From Acetobacter sicerae (GTDB lineage Bacteria > Pseudomonadota > Alphaproteobacteria > Acetobacterales > Acetobacteraceae): 36,337 bases of DNA. The position numbers were made by a program, and so were the translations under genes. Position 1 is the stretch's first letter, and each line of letters starts with the position of its first letter. The notes beneath the pieces are model-generated. The model was not told where the DNA came from. It saw only the letters and a program-made list of their open reading frames with translations, and did not search any database. The stretch lies in contig NZ_JAAABN010000021.1 in NCBI RefSeq assembly GCF_011516765.1, positions 1-36,337 on the forward strand, given 5' to 3'. This document shows positions 14,848 to 23,648 of this stretch, in pieces.

Positions 14848-15630
14848 TTATGGTGCAAGCTTATTTTTTGTCCACGCCACAATTGAGATTGGGAAATAGA
14901 AGCGAATACCGTCTTCAGCCTCCCATGCTCCCATTCCCAGATGATCCTGTCCGCTTGCAATATCCTCCGCAAACATTGCCTTCAGGGCAGAGCAATCTTC
15001 CGGAGCGACCTGATCCTGCAAGCGAGACTCAAGACGATACGGATGTGTCATCACAAGCGACAGATCTTCCTCTCCCCCTAACGCGAGTAACTGCGGCAAT
15101 GTCAGAGCCGAGGTATGGGAAGGATCGCGCAAGGTTTCCGCACGGTCATATCCTTTCTGGCATTCAGGGGCCGGTGTAGCGTCAATGACAATAACCCGAC
15201 CTCCGGGACGACAGACGCGCACCATTTCCGCCAGAACTTTTCCAGGGTCCTGCATATGGTGAAAACTGTAGCGCGTCACAACCCGGTCAAAGCTGGCGGT
15301 ATCAAATGGCAGATGCAGCGCATCGCCCGTTTGATACTCCACGTTCACTCCCATGCTGTCAGCCCGCTGGTGCGCCTGATTGATCATGGCTGGTGTCAGG
15401 TCGATACCTGTTACCTGCGCACCAGACCGAGCCAGTTCACACACGACAATTCCCGGTCCACAGGCGACATCAAGTACTTTCATGCCTTTACTGACCGAGC
15501 ACGCATCGAGTGTCCGCTCCATGCTGTCCGCTTCAGCATGAACTGGCAGTTCAGCAAACGGTTTGGCCCAACGCGTAAATTGCGCAATGACCCGGGCATT
15601 ATGAGCTGAGAAAGCATCCGACATCTTCAT
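14848..15630 (-). CDS. SAM-dependent class I methyltransferase
   Basis: A 260-residue soluble methyltransferase of the UbiE/Methyltransf_11 type. The SAM-binding motif I is VLDVACGPGIVVCELA, with VTGIDLTPAMINQA as the acidic loop. Then come GDALHLPFDTASFDRVV (motif II), SFHHMQDPGKVLAEMVRVCRPGGRVIVID and a C-terminal substrate segment. The substrate is not readable. The start is ATG 15630 or ATG 15624 (MSDAF...), both behind AGGAAAGGA. An open frame further upstream to 15816 overlaps the divergent AraC gene and is unlikely. It diverges from the AraC-family gene with 82 bp between them, a classic regulator-target arrangement. Confidence 0.85.
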   Translation of the reverse strand: MKMSDAFSAHNARVIAQFTRWAKPFAELPVHAEADSMERTLDACSVSKGMKVLDVACGPGIVVCELARSGAQVTGIDLTPAMINQAHQRADSMGVNVEYQTGDALHLPFDTASFDRVVTRYSFHHMQDPGKVLAEMVRVCRPGGRVIVIDATPAPECQKGYDRAETLRDPSHTSALTLPQLLALGGEEDLSLVMTHPYRLESRLQDQVAPEDCSALKAMFAEDIASGQDHLGMGAWEAEDGIRFYFPISIVAWTKNKLAP

Positions 15631-15712
15631 TCCTTTCCTGATGGGTTCAGGATAAAGACGAGACGACTGACCGGCTAACGCGATCCGGCCATAAATCAGC
15701 GGATACCGGCCA

Positions 15713-16528
15713 ATGAAGACCCTTACAGCCAGCGAGACCCGAAGCGTTCTGATCGAAAACAGGCTGGATCGTTCAGGCAATCCCGGTTTTGCGTTCCGAA
15801 ATCCTCCTACGTCCATATTCTACGACTGGCACGAACATCCCTGTCACCAGATCACCTACGCCAGACGCGGCACGACACAGATTGAAGGACCGGATGGCCG
15901 TCATCTGCTGCCCACCGGGCACGCCATATGGATACCGGCCGGAACACGCCACCGAACCATGATCCGCAATCTGGACGGGGTATCCGTCTATTTTGACCCT
16001 ACGCATTTTCCCGCTGGTTTCGCGAAGCATATACAGACATTTCCGATGGCTCCTCTGTTGCAGGAAATGCTGTTTCATACCCTGCGCTGGACAGCAGGAC
16101 CGGCAGAACAGACGCCTCTTGCCGCAAGTTTTTTTCATACTCTTGGCTTATTATGTCTGGAGCAGATGCAGGCGGGATCTGGTCAGTTCTTCACACTGCC
16201 ACGCGCCTCCCATCCCTCCGTGCAGCGCGCCATGGATGCGGCTCTTGTCAGTCCCGGTCAGGCAAGTCTGGCGCAGGCCCTGCATCTCGCAGGAATGTCG
16301 GAGCGCAGTTTCCGCCGTCATTTTCATGCGGAAACCGGCATGACATGGCAGGACTGGATCACACAGGCCCGCCTCTTCCATGCTGCAACACTGCTTGGAG
16401 AAGGCCAGCGTGTGACGGATGTTGCGGTCGAGGTGGGATATGGATCACTCAGTGCATTTGCAAAAGCATTTACGCATCAACTGGGAATGTCTCCTGTCCG
16501 CTACCGCAAAGCGCAAACGGACCATTAA
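15713..16528 (+). CDS. AraC-family transcriptional regulator with cupin sensor domain
   Basis: A 271-residue regulator. The N-terminal half is a cupin-type sensor (FYDWHEHPCHQITYARRGTT, GHAIWIPAGTRHRTMI). The C-terminal 100 residues hold two helix-turn-helix units: LAQALHLAGMSERSFRRHF, then RVTDVAVEVGYGSLSAFAKA, followed by GMSPVRYRK, the usual AraC end. Such cupin-AraC proteins often control a neighbouring gene in response to a small molecule. Here the obvious candidate is the divergent methyltransferase, which shares the 82-bp intergenic region. GGCCGG and CCGGCC elements in that region could be its site, but this is weak. Confidence 0.88.
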   Translation: MKTLTASETRSVLIENRLDRSGNPGFAFRNPPTSIFYDWHEHPCHQITYARRGTTQIEGPDGRHLLPTGHAIWIPAGTRHRTMIRNLDGVSVYFDPTHFPAGFAKHIQTFPMAPLLQEMLFHTLRWTAGPAEQTPLAASFFHTLGLLCLEQMQAGSGQFFTLPRASHPSVQRAMDAALVSPGQASLAQALHLAGMSERSFRRHFHAETGMTWQDWITQARLFHAATLLGEGQRVTDVAVEVGYGSLSAFAKAFTHQLGMSPVRYRKAQTDH

Positions 16529-16661
16529 ACGATCGCGTCAAGACGACCTAGCTTCTCTCTCAGCCAGCCTCTTGCGACAAGAATCTCTAAAGAGCACTGG
16601 CATGAAAACAGTATCCGTCCGATCCCTCGACTCATATCCTCAACGACGATAAGCCGGGAGC

Positions 16662-18095
16662 ATGCTGACCTCCCCTACCATCATCTGGTTCCGCGAAGAC
16701 TTCCGCCTCGCTGACAACGCGGCGCTTTCCGCAGCAGCGCGGGACGGCTCACCAGTCCTCTGCATCACCATTCTCGAGCCGGAACCGCCGCAGGGCGCGG
16801 CTCATGACTGGTGGCGGGATGGCGCCATCCGTGCACTGGATGCGGCGCTACAGGAAAAAGGCGGGCGGCTGCATGTCCTGCGCGGCAAGGCGGAAGACCT
16901 TGTTCCGGCGCTTGCGAAAGTCTGCAAGGCCAGCGCCGTGCACTGGAACCGTCGCTATGATCCGGCAGGTCGCTCCATCGACACCGCGATCAAGACCCAA
17001 CTGAAATCTCACGGGACAGAACCGCACAGTTTCCCCGGCGCGCTGCTTCACGAACCGTGGACCATCAGGACACAGGCCGACAAACCGTTTCAGGTCTTCA
17101 CCCCGTTCTGGCGAGCGGCCCGCAAGCTGGGAGATCCGCGTCCTCCCCTTCCCATTCCGGACACACTGACTTTCGCTCCTTTTCCAAAAACAGACCAGTT
17201 TCACTGCCTGAATCCGGAAAAGTTTAATCTCCTTCCCATGTCGCCAGACTGGGCGGCAGGTTTTCGGGAAACATGGGAGCCGGGCGAGAAAGCAGCCCAC
17301 GAACATCTCGCGCTTTTTGCCGAAGATACTCTGCGAGGCTACAGCGAAGAGCGGGACTATCCTGCCGCTGAAGCCTGCTCCCGCCTCTCGCCTTACCTGC
17401 GCTTTGGGCACGTCACGCCAGCCCAGCTCTGGCACGCCACCATGCAGGCTAACGCTTCCGCTCAGAATAAGGATAAATTCCTTGCCGAACTGGGATGGCG
17501 GGAATTCGCCTGGTCAATCCTGTTCGAGCAGGCAAATGTCGCAACCCGATCACTCCGGCCGGAATTCGATGCGCTGCCGTGGCGCACCGATCCCAAGGGT
17601 CTGAAAGCCTGGCAGAGTGGACGCACCGGCTATCCGCTTGTCGATGCCGGTATGCGCGAACTCTGGCATACCGGCTGGATGCACAACCGTATCCGCATGG
17701 TCGTGGCGTCCTTTCTGGTGAAACATCTTCTGCTTGACTGGCGGAAAGGCGAACGCTGGTTCACGGACACGCTCGTTGACCATGATCCGGCCAGCAACCC
17801 GATGAACTGGCAGTGGAATGCCGGCACCGGCGTCGATGCCGCACCGTTTTTCCGGATCATGAACCCCATCCTGCAATCCGAAAAATTCGATGCAGATGGT
17901 GACTATATCCGCCGCTGGGTGCCTGAACTTCGGCGTGTCCCGACGAATATGATCCATGCGCCATGGGCTGCGGATCAGGCAGCACTGAAAGCGTGCGGCG
18001 TGACTCTGGGACGCGATTATCCTCACCCCATCATCGATCACAGACTGGCGCGGGAACGGGCCTTGTCCGTGTGGAAAAGCTTTCGCGGAAACTGA
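16662..18095 (+). CDS. phrB: Deoxyribodipyrimidine photolyase (DNA photolyase)
   Basis: A 477-residue flavoprotein that splits UV-induced cyclobutane pyrimidine dimers using blue light. The N-terminal alpha/beta antenna domain begins IIWFREDFRLADNAAL. The C-terminal FAD domain shows YSEERDYPAAEACSRLSPYL, LRFGHVTPAQLWHA, ELGWREFAWSILFE and GRTGYPLVDAGMRELWHTGW. It also has MHNRIRMVVASFLVKHLL, then DHDPASNPMNWQWNAGTG, and ends with the FRIMNPILQSEKFD segment typical of CPD photolyases. Trp residues expected for the electron-transfer chain are present. ATG 16662 lies one base after GGGAG, unusually close, but no better start is seen. It is followed by the pirin gene after 138 bp. Confidence 0.93.
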   Translation: MLTSPTIIWFREDFRLADNAALSAAARDGSPVLCITILEPEPPQGAAHDWWRDGAIRALDAALQEKGGRLHVLRGKAEDLVPALAKVCKASAVHWNRRYDPAGRSIDTAIKTQLKSHGTEPHSFPGALLHEPWTIRTQADKPFQVFTPFWRAARKLGDPRPPLPIPDTLTFAPFPKTDQFHCLNPEKFNLLPMSPDWAAGFRETWEPGEKAAHEHLALFAEDTLRGYSEERDYPAAEACSRLSPYLRFGHVTPAQLWHATMQANASAQNKDKFLAELGWREFAWSILFEQANVATRSLRPEFDALPWRTDPKGLKAWQSGRTGYPLVDAGMRELWHTGWMHNRIRMVVASFLVKHLLLDWRKGERWFTDTLVDHDPASNPMNWQWNAGTGVDAAPFFRIMNPILQSEKFDADGDYIRRWVPELRRVPTNMIHAPWAADQAALKACGVTLGRDYPHPIIDHRLARERALSVWKSFRGN

Positions 18096-18233
18096 ACGAA
18101 CAGACTGCCCACTTTCGGAAACGATCCCTTTCCATCCCTTCTCTTTGAAGAAACACCCTAAAGCGCCATGTCTTGTTGCAGACAGGCGCACCAACGGGTG
18201 ACGCCTCCACTCCTCGGAAAGGGAGAGTTGACC

Positions 18234-18935
18234 ATGATTGAAGTCAGACCATTCGCCGGACTGGGCGCCGCCAACCATGGGTGGCTGGATGCACACCACC
18301 ACTTCTCTTTCGCCAGCTATCATGACCCCGAACGCGTTCACTGGGGCGCACTGCGGGTCTGGAACGATGACGCCATCGCCGGGAATACCGGCTTCCCGCC
18401 GCATCCGCACCGCGACATGGAAATCATCACCTATGTCCGGACAGGGGCCATCACGCATGAGGACAGTCTCGGCAACAAGGGCCGGACGGAAGCCGGCGAT
18501 GTGCAGGTCATGTCCGCAGGCACCGGCATCACCCACGCGGAATATAACCGCGAGGATGAACCGACCACCCTGTTCCAGATCTGGATCATGCCGACGGCGC
18601 GCGGTCACAAGCCGCGCTGGGGTTCCCGTCCGTTCCCCAAAGACGACCGTGCCGGTCAGTTCATCACACTGGCCTCCGGCAAGGAAGGAGACGGCGAGGC
18701 GCTCTGGATCGGTGCCGATGCCCGCGTGCTAGGCGCGACCCTGAAGGCAGGTGAAAGCGTCACTTATGAGACCAGCAAGGAGCGTTACCTGTATCTGGTC
18801 TCGGCAAAGGGTGCGATCACCGTAAACGGTATGGCCGCCGCCGCCCGCGACGGTGTGGCCATCCATGACGAGGACCGCGTCACTGTCCACGCGGTCGAAG
18901 ACGCGGAACTGGTGCTGGTGGACAGCGCACCCTGA
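18234..18935 (+). CDS. Pirin-family cupin protein
   Basis: A 233-residue bicupin of the pirin/YhhW family. Metal-ligand residues are visible in FPPHPHRDMEIITYVRTGAITHEDS, matching the conserved His-x-His ... His ... Glu set. MSAGTGITHAEYN is the second conserved signature, and LFQIWIMP follows. Bacterial members include quercetin 2,3-dioxygenases and regulators; the activity here is unknown. ATG 18234 is chosen because GGGAGAG lies just upstream. The open frame back to 18168 adds 22 residues without family likeness. A good terminator follows at 18946. Confidence 0.9.
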   Translation: MIEVRPFAGLGAANHGWLDAHHHFSFASYHDPERVHWGALRVWNDDAIAGNTGFPPHPHRDMEIITYVRTGAITHEDSLGNKGRTEAGDVQVMSAGTGITHAEYNREDEPTTLFQIWIMPTARGHKPRWGSRPFPKDDRAGQFITLASGKEGDGEALWIGADARVLGATLKAGESVTYETSKERYLYLVSAKGAITVNGMAAAARDGVAIHDEDRVTVHAVEDAELVLVDSAP

Positions 18936-18945
18936 GTGTTTTGTT

Positions 18946-18976
18946 GCTGATGGTCTTCAAAGATCATCAGCTTTTT
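18946..18976 (+). terminator. Intrinsic terminator after the pirin gene
   Basis: GCTGATGGTCTT pairs with AAGATCATCAGC-type sequence (18946-18971), one G-T wobble included, around a 2-4 base loop. It is followed at once by TTTTT (18972-18976). It lies 11 bases after the pirin stop and before the convergent glycosyltransferase gene. Confidence 0.8.
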
Positions 18977-19040
18977 ACGTCATTCACCGGGAACACCAAC
19001 AGATTACAATTCACAAACTTTTTTACAAAACATAATGGTT

Positions 19041-20477
19041 TCATGAAAAATCTGGAAAACCATAAACCTCAACCTGATCCAGATTCAGGTAATCCGGCTC
19101 TCCGTTTACCACCACCCGCATAAAACGTGCTTTCACTCCGGCATCAGAAAGCCAGATGAAAGGCGTCCCATCAATTCCACCGAATATTTCAGGAGAGTTG
19201 TGATGATAGAACTCATTCCAGTTTTCTCCATCAAGAGATGAAAACAGGCTGAAGTGACACATACGCTCCAGAGCGACATCGAGACGATTAAAAATTCTTA
19301 TTTCCTGTATACAGTTTACAGATCCCAAATCAATTTGCCACCATGGCTGCTCTTCCTTCTCAGTATGAGCCTGTGACCGACCATTAGGGCGACGGTTAAT
19401 AAGATTCTGGGAATCTGCTTCTGCTCCCCAAGGGTGAGCCGATGAACTTTGTAACGTTTTACAATTCGTCGAAATCAGCGGCCATTGGGATGCAGGGAAA
19501 GGCGAAGTTTTCCATGCTTTATCGGAGAGATATTTATGCCAATAGTCATGAAGACCATAGTCCTCCACAGCATTTGTTAAAAGATGGAAGTCAGATCTTT
19601 CTTCTTCAGACTTGTCCCCCCACATTTTTTCTGCAGCATAATCTCCGTGTAAACCACGCTTCACACGAAGATCAAAATCCTCATCAGATTTAATATTAAA
19701 GTGAGCAATAAAAGCTACATCAAGGATACGAAATTTCCTATCGCCATCATTCAGCATTCCCCATGCCGACCAAGGAAAATTATCATAATAACCCGCCATA
19801 TCTTCTCCAAGAGTATTGCGGCATATCAAATTTTTATTTAATCCAGTATAGTCATGCTGTATTGGATGGTTGTTATTTTCAAAAAATTCCTTGTATGGAA
19901 ATGTTTTTGACTTTATCAACACCTTAGTGAATGGCGTAACTGTTTTTTCTCTTTTTGTATAATTAAGAAGCACACTTCCTACCGGCCTTGTTTTATGCCC
20001 ATTACTACCAAAACTACACCAGTTAATATAAAGAGCATCCATATTAGAGGGAAAACTCTCAATGAATTCTCCCAATAATTCGCCCGATCGTATAAAGAAA
20101 AACTCATCTATATCAAGAAACATCATCCATTCTGTTTCATGAATATAGTTTCGTGCAAAATGAAAATACATCTGAAACTGAAGACCCTGAAATGGATAAT
20201 GAACAAACGTCACAAAAGGCTCATTTCCAGTCAGAAAAGGCAAAACTGCCTGATACAATTCAGCAGGATCATCGTCATTGCAATAAAGATAAACATGCTC
20301 GATCCCGATAGATCGATGATAGGAAAGCCATTCGCTTATATAACGGGCTTCCCACCGTGCGCACGCCGCCAATGAAAAGCGATATTTCGGTTCCGGCCAT
20401 CGACCATGATTTTCTGCCACAACGCGGGGAAGCGATGAATATGAATTAAGATTATTTTTATCTACAAATGCACTCAT
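19041..20477 (-). CDS. Glycosyltransferase fused to a discoidin-like (F5/8 C) domain
   Basis: A 478-residue protein of two parts. Residues about 30-300 resemble GT-A glycosyltransferases of the Glyco_tranf_2_4/GT92 group. They show FSLAACARWEARYISEWLSYH, GIEHVYLYCNDDDPAELY, the metal-binding type WMMFLDIDEFFF and a later acceptor-side region with Trp and Tyr. Residues about 345-478 form a beta-sandwich typical of discoidin or F5/8 type C carbohydrate-binding domains: SSAHPWGAEADSQNLIN, QPWWQIDLGSVNCIQEIRIF, FSLFSSLDGENWNEFY and ARFMRVVV. It probably adds a sugar to a surface or secreted glycan. No signal peptide or membrane segment is seen. The gene and its flanks are far more AT-rich than the neighbours and use AT-rich codons, a sign of transfer. 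It stands alone, convergent with pirin. Confidence 0.8.
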   Translation of the reverse strand: MSAFVDKNNLNSYSSLPRVVAENHGRWPEPKYRFSLAACARWEARYISEWLSYHRSIGIEHVYLYCNDDDPAELYQAVLPFLTGNEPFVTFVHYPFQGLQFQMYFHFARNYIHETEWMMFLDIDEFFFIRSGELLGEFIESFPSNMDALYINWCSFGSNGHKTRPVGSVLLNYTKREKTVTPFTKVLIKSKTFPYKEFFENNNHPIQHDYTGLNKNLICRNTLGEDMAGYYDNFPWSAWGMLNDGDRKFRILDVAFIAHFNIKSDEDFDLRVKRGLHGDYAAEKMWGDKSEEERSDFHLLTNAVEDYGLHDYWHKYLSDKAWKTSPFPASQWPLISTNCKTLQSSSAHPWGAEADSQNLINRRPNGRSQAHTEKEEQPWWQIDLGSVNCIQEIRIFNRLDVALERMCHFSLFSSLDGENWNEFYHHNSPEIFGGIDGTPFIWLSDAGVKARFMRVVVNGEPDYLNLDQVEVYGFPDFS

Positions 20478-20845
20478 GATAACTCCTTGCCTACAAACCC
20501 TTAACTCGCTCTCACCACTCTATGAGATAGAAAATCAGAAAAACATTTATACTATATGATCCAACAAAAAAGTCTTATTTTGGTTATCGGCCTCTTTCTT
20601 TACAAGAAAGAGGTTAATTTTTGGATTGCGTCCTGATACAGAAAAAATATTTTTACCAAATCATGTAATGGCAACCTATTAAATTTAGTCTATGCCCTTG
20701 CGACAACACCCCAAACCCGTTTTGTTCTGGCAACACAATATTTCATTGATCTTTCTTTACAAGGAGAGAAATGAGGATTTTCCATATACTTGCGCCCTCT
20801 CACCGACCGCTATACCCAACACATGATGTCATCCGAGGAGGCTCC
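20478..20845. other. AT-rich intergenic region with hairpin and 14-bp direct repeat
   Basis: 368 bp between the divergent glycosyltransferase and creatininase-like genes, clearly AT-rich. CCTCTTTCTT (20591-20600), three bases, then AAGAAAGAGG (20604-20613) form a perfect 10-bp hairpin. TCTTTCTTTACAAG at 20593-20606 recurs exactly at 20750-20763, where it runs into an AAGGAG ribosome-like site before ATG 20771. Promoters for both genes must lie here but cannot be assigned safely. Confidence 0.5.
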
Positions 20846-21655
20846 ATGTTCCGCTCCCGCTTTCGCGCCGTCACCGCCGCTGCAATTCTCATCGCCCTGA
20901 CCGGAACCGCCGAGGCAGCCCCACAGGTCGAACTGCAACGCCTGACATGGACGGAAATCCGGGATGCGCTGAATGCGGGCTACAACACCATCATCGTACC
21001 GGTTGGTGGCACGGAACAGAGCGGTCCTTACATCGCGGTCGGCAAACATAACGTGCGGGCGCAGGCTCTGGCGGACCGGATTGCGCATCAACTCGAGAAC
21101 ACACTGGTCGCGCCGGTCATTGCGTATGTCCCGGAGGGCAACACCTCTCCCCGCACGTCGCATATGCGTTTCCCCGGCACGATCAGCGTCACGCCTGCCG
21201 TGTTTGATGGTCTGTTGAAATCAGCCGCCGAGAGCTTCCGGGTTCAGGGGTTCAGGCTCGTCGCCTTCATCGGCGATCATGGAGGATACCGTGCTGAAAT
21301 GTGCAAAACCGCGGCACAGATCAACCAGAGTTGGTCCGGCACCGGAGCACATGCGGCCTGTATCAACAGCTATTACACCGTCATCGCCGGGACCTATGAC
21401 GACACTCTCCGTCAGAAAGGTCTGGGAGCGGCTGTCGGCACTCATGCCGATCTGAGCGACACGTCCCTCATGCTGGCTGTCGATCCGTCAATGGTCCGGA
21501 CCGCAGCCCTCCGCAACGCCCCCAAACCCACGACGGCAGATGGCGTTTATGGCGGCGACCCGCGTAGCGCGACGGCGGAACTGGGAGAAATCGGCGCTGA
21601 CATGCAGGTCAACGCCGCCGTGAAGGAAATCAGGGCGCTACAACAGCATCCCTGA
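20846..21655 (+). CDS. Secreted creatininase-family amidohydrolase
   Basis: A 269-residue member of the creatininase fold family, known for metal-dependent amidohydrolases. The N-terminus is a signal peptide (AAAILIALTGTAEAAP), so the protein is probably periplasmic. The family core is IIVPVGGTEQSGPYIAVGKHN, with the Glu and His metal ligands, LVAPVIAYVPEGNTSP, then LVAFIGDHGGYRAEM. TYDDTLRQKGLGAAVGTHADLSDTS holds further ligands. ATG 20846 has GAGGAGG six bases upstream and puts the signal peptide first. An in-frame ATG at 20771 also has a strong AAGGAG site and would add 25 residues. Most family members are cytoplasmic, so the export signal is unusual. The substrate is unknown. Confidence 0.8.
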   Translation: MFRSRFRAVTAAAILIALTGTAEAAPQVELQRLTWTEIRDALNAGYNTIIVPVGGTEQSGPYIAVGKHNVRAQALADRIAHQLENTLVAPVIAYVPEGNTSPRTSHMRFPGTISVTPAVFDGLLKSAAESFRVQGFRLVAFIGDHGGYRAEMCKTAAQINQSWSGTGAHAACINSYYTVIAGTYDDTLRQKGLGAAVGTHADLSDTSLMLAVDPSMVRTAALRNAPKPTTADGVYGGDPRSATAELGEIGADMQVNAAVKEIRALQQHP

Positions 21656-21675
21656 CAGACAGCGGGACGGGCGTA

Positions 21676-22011
21676 TCAGGCTCCGTCCATGTTTTCGATA
21701 TCATCGTCCGGCAGACCAGGATCATTCTCCACCGGTTTGCGGAGCAGAAAAAATGCCCCCGCCACACAGAAGATTCCAACAAGCACCGGCAGACGACGCA
21801 ACAGCCACACAGGCCATGAGTCGGTATCATCAGGATGAATGATGAGGGCCCATCCATCAATGATGATCAGTGTGAAGCCGCCGAGGAAGCCCGCTCCGAT
21901 CAGGATGAGCCGTCGAAGATAGTTTGGTTCGCCTGCCATCAGTCTTGCATGACCTCTCTGGTCCAGCCCTGTCAGGACGCGGGGCGCATCCTGGGACGAC
22001 ATGCGTTGCAT
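21676..22011 (-). CDS. Small membrane protein of unknown function
   Basis: A protein of about 111 residues with two hydrophobic segments, LILIGAGFLGGFTLIIIDGW and LPVLVGIFCVAGAFFLL, joined by a short polar loop (HPDDTDSWPVW), and an acidic C-terminal tail. It begins at ATG 22011 or 22002 (MSSQDAP...); neither has a clear ribosome site. I do not recognise a family. It ends 20 bases from the convergent creatininase-like gene and begins 40 bases after the efflux lipoprotein stop. It may be the last gene of the efflux operon. Confidence 0.6.
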   Translation of the reverse strand: MQRMSSQDAPRVLTGLDQRGHARLMAGEPNYLRRLILIGAGFLGGFTLIIIDGWALIIHPDDTDSWPVWLLRRLPVLVGIFCVAGAFFLLRKPVENDPGLPDDDIENMDGA

Positions 22012-22051
22012 ACTGTTACTGCCACTGCAACGCACGAAAAAAGGCTTCAGT

Positions 22052-23632
22052 TTACTGCTGGAACGCCCGCGCCCAGATATTCTGTGTTTCCAGAGACACC
22101 GGCAGCGTCGAATTGGTCAGAGCATTTCCACGCCAGCCAGCACCGATGGCCGTATAGAGATTGACGGCGTCCCGCAGACGCTCAAGACGGGACAGCGCTT
22201 CGGCGTTCTGCGCGTTCAGCGTCGCACGCTCTTCGGTCAGAACATCCAGAAATCCGATCAGCCCTGCGCCATACAGCTTGCGCGCGCGATCACGGGCCAG
22301 CGCAGTATCCTGAGCCGCCTTTTCCAGTTTTTCCTGATACTCCATATCGTCATGCCAGGCCGCCATGGAGTCCTCGACTTCCTTGAAGCCGTTGAGCACC
22401 GTCTGACGATAGTGCAGCCGTGCCGCTTCCGCCGCCGCCTGCGTCGCCCGGATGGTGGAGGTGTATTTGCCGCCATGCATCAATGGCAGACTGGCCATCA
22501 TCAGGAACTGCCAGCTCATGCCATTGACCTGAAAGGCCTGATACATCGCCGACGCATTCGGGTTGAATGTCAGAGGCACGACAAAGTGCGGATAAAGGTC
22601 TGCGACAGCCACGCCGATTTCCGCCGTCGCCACTGCATATTCCTTTTCCGCCATGCGAATGTCAGGACGATTGGCAATGACAATCGACGGCAGCGTTGCC
22701 GGGAAGGACGGCACTTCCGGCAGCGGCCGGACAACCTTGAGTTCTTCCTCCAGTTCGCCAGGCATCTTGCCGGTCAGCACGGAAATGGCGTGCGCCACCT
22801 GCGACACACGGGTCTTGAGCGGTTCCCGCGCGGCAATCTGGGAATCCATTTCGGCCTGCGCCTGCGCCGTCTGAAGGGTGTTTCCCACGCCCTCCAGATA
22901 CAGACGGTTGGTCAGGTCCAGACTTTCCTTCGCGACCTTGATGTTGTCCGTGGCGATCTGGATCTGAAGCTGCGTCACCCGCAGCAGCATGTAGTCATTG
23001 GCCAGTTCTGACAGCAGCACCATCAGCAGGGCGCGACGACCTTCGACAGTCGCTTCAACCTGATGTTCATGGGCCTCGACAGCGCGACGAATGCGCCCGA
23101 ACACATCGAACTCCCATGTCGCGGAAGCGCCATAGGTCAGCATCGACGCTTCAGGATGGTTAGCCGGATTGCCGGGACGCAGGGGCCAGTTGTCGATGTT
23201 GAGCGAATACCGGACGTCGCCGCCGCCCATGTTGCCGTCCATCTGGGGATACCATGCGGACGCCGCTTTGTCGCGGAGGGCCTGCTCGGCGAGAATCCGC
23301 TGTCCGGCTTCCAGCAGGTCGTAGTTCCCCTTGACGGCCTCCTCGACCAGCTTCGTCAGGATCGGATCATTGAACTTCGCCCACCAGTCGGTCATTTCCT
23401 TGTTGGTGCGCTCGATCTCTTCTGGCGTCGCCGGCTTTTCCTCGGCCGTTTCCGCAAAACCCGCAGGCAGCTTCATACGATCCGGCTGGAAGGTCGGCCC
23501 GACGGTGCAGCCCGCAAGAATGGACCCGCTGACCAGCAGCGTCAGCATCCGTTGCCAGACACCCCGTCTGCCACCGTTTTTCGCGCAACCGGAGGAAACC
23601 GGTACGGTTTCAGAAGCTATCATTATCCCCAT
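22052..23632 (-). CDS. NodT-family outer membrane efflux lipoprotein
   Basis: The outer-membrane channel of a tripartite pump (TolC/OprM type). The 526-residue protein has a lipoprotein signal ending SGSILAGC at residue 42, then TVGPTFQPD, the usual NodT opening. It carries two OEP repeats with long helices (LVEEAVKGNYDLLEAGQRIL, and later IVIANRPDIRMAEKEYAVA with the conserved RPD). PLMHGGKYTSTIRATQAAAE starts the second barrel/helix set. Start ATG 23632 gives a long n-region; ATG 23623 or an internal Met 29 are alternatives. It follows the HlyD gene by 16 bases and completes the Aae-like operon. Confidence 0.9.
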   Translation of the reverse strand: MGIMIASETVPVSSGCAKNGGRRGVWQRMLTLLVSGSILAGCTVGPTFQPDRMKLPAGFAETAEEKPATPEEIERTNKEMTDWWAKFNDPILTKLVEEAVKGNYDLLEAGQRILAEQALRDKAASAWYPQMDGNMGGGDVRYSLNIDNWPLRPGNPANHPEASMLTYGASATWEFDVFGRIRRAVEAHEHQVEATVEGRRALLMVLLSELANDYMLLRVTQLQIQIATDNIKVAKESLDLTNRLYLEGVGNTLQTAQAQAEMDSQIAAREPLKTRVSQVAHAISVLTGKMPGELEEELKVVRPLPEVPSFPATLPSIVIANRPDIRMAEKEYAVATAEIGVAVADLYPHFVVPLTFNPNASAMYQAFQVNGMSWQFLMMASLPLMHGGKYTSTIRATQAAAEAARLHYRQTVLNGFKEVEDSMAAWHDDMEYQEKLEKAAQDTALARDRARKLYGAGLIGFLDVLTEERATLNAQNAEALSRLERLRDAVNLYTAIGAGWRGNALTNSTLPVSLETQNIWARAFQQ

Positions 23633-23648
23633 GATCCCGTTGTACGCC

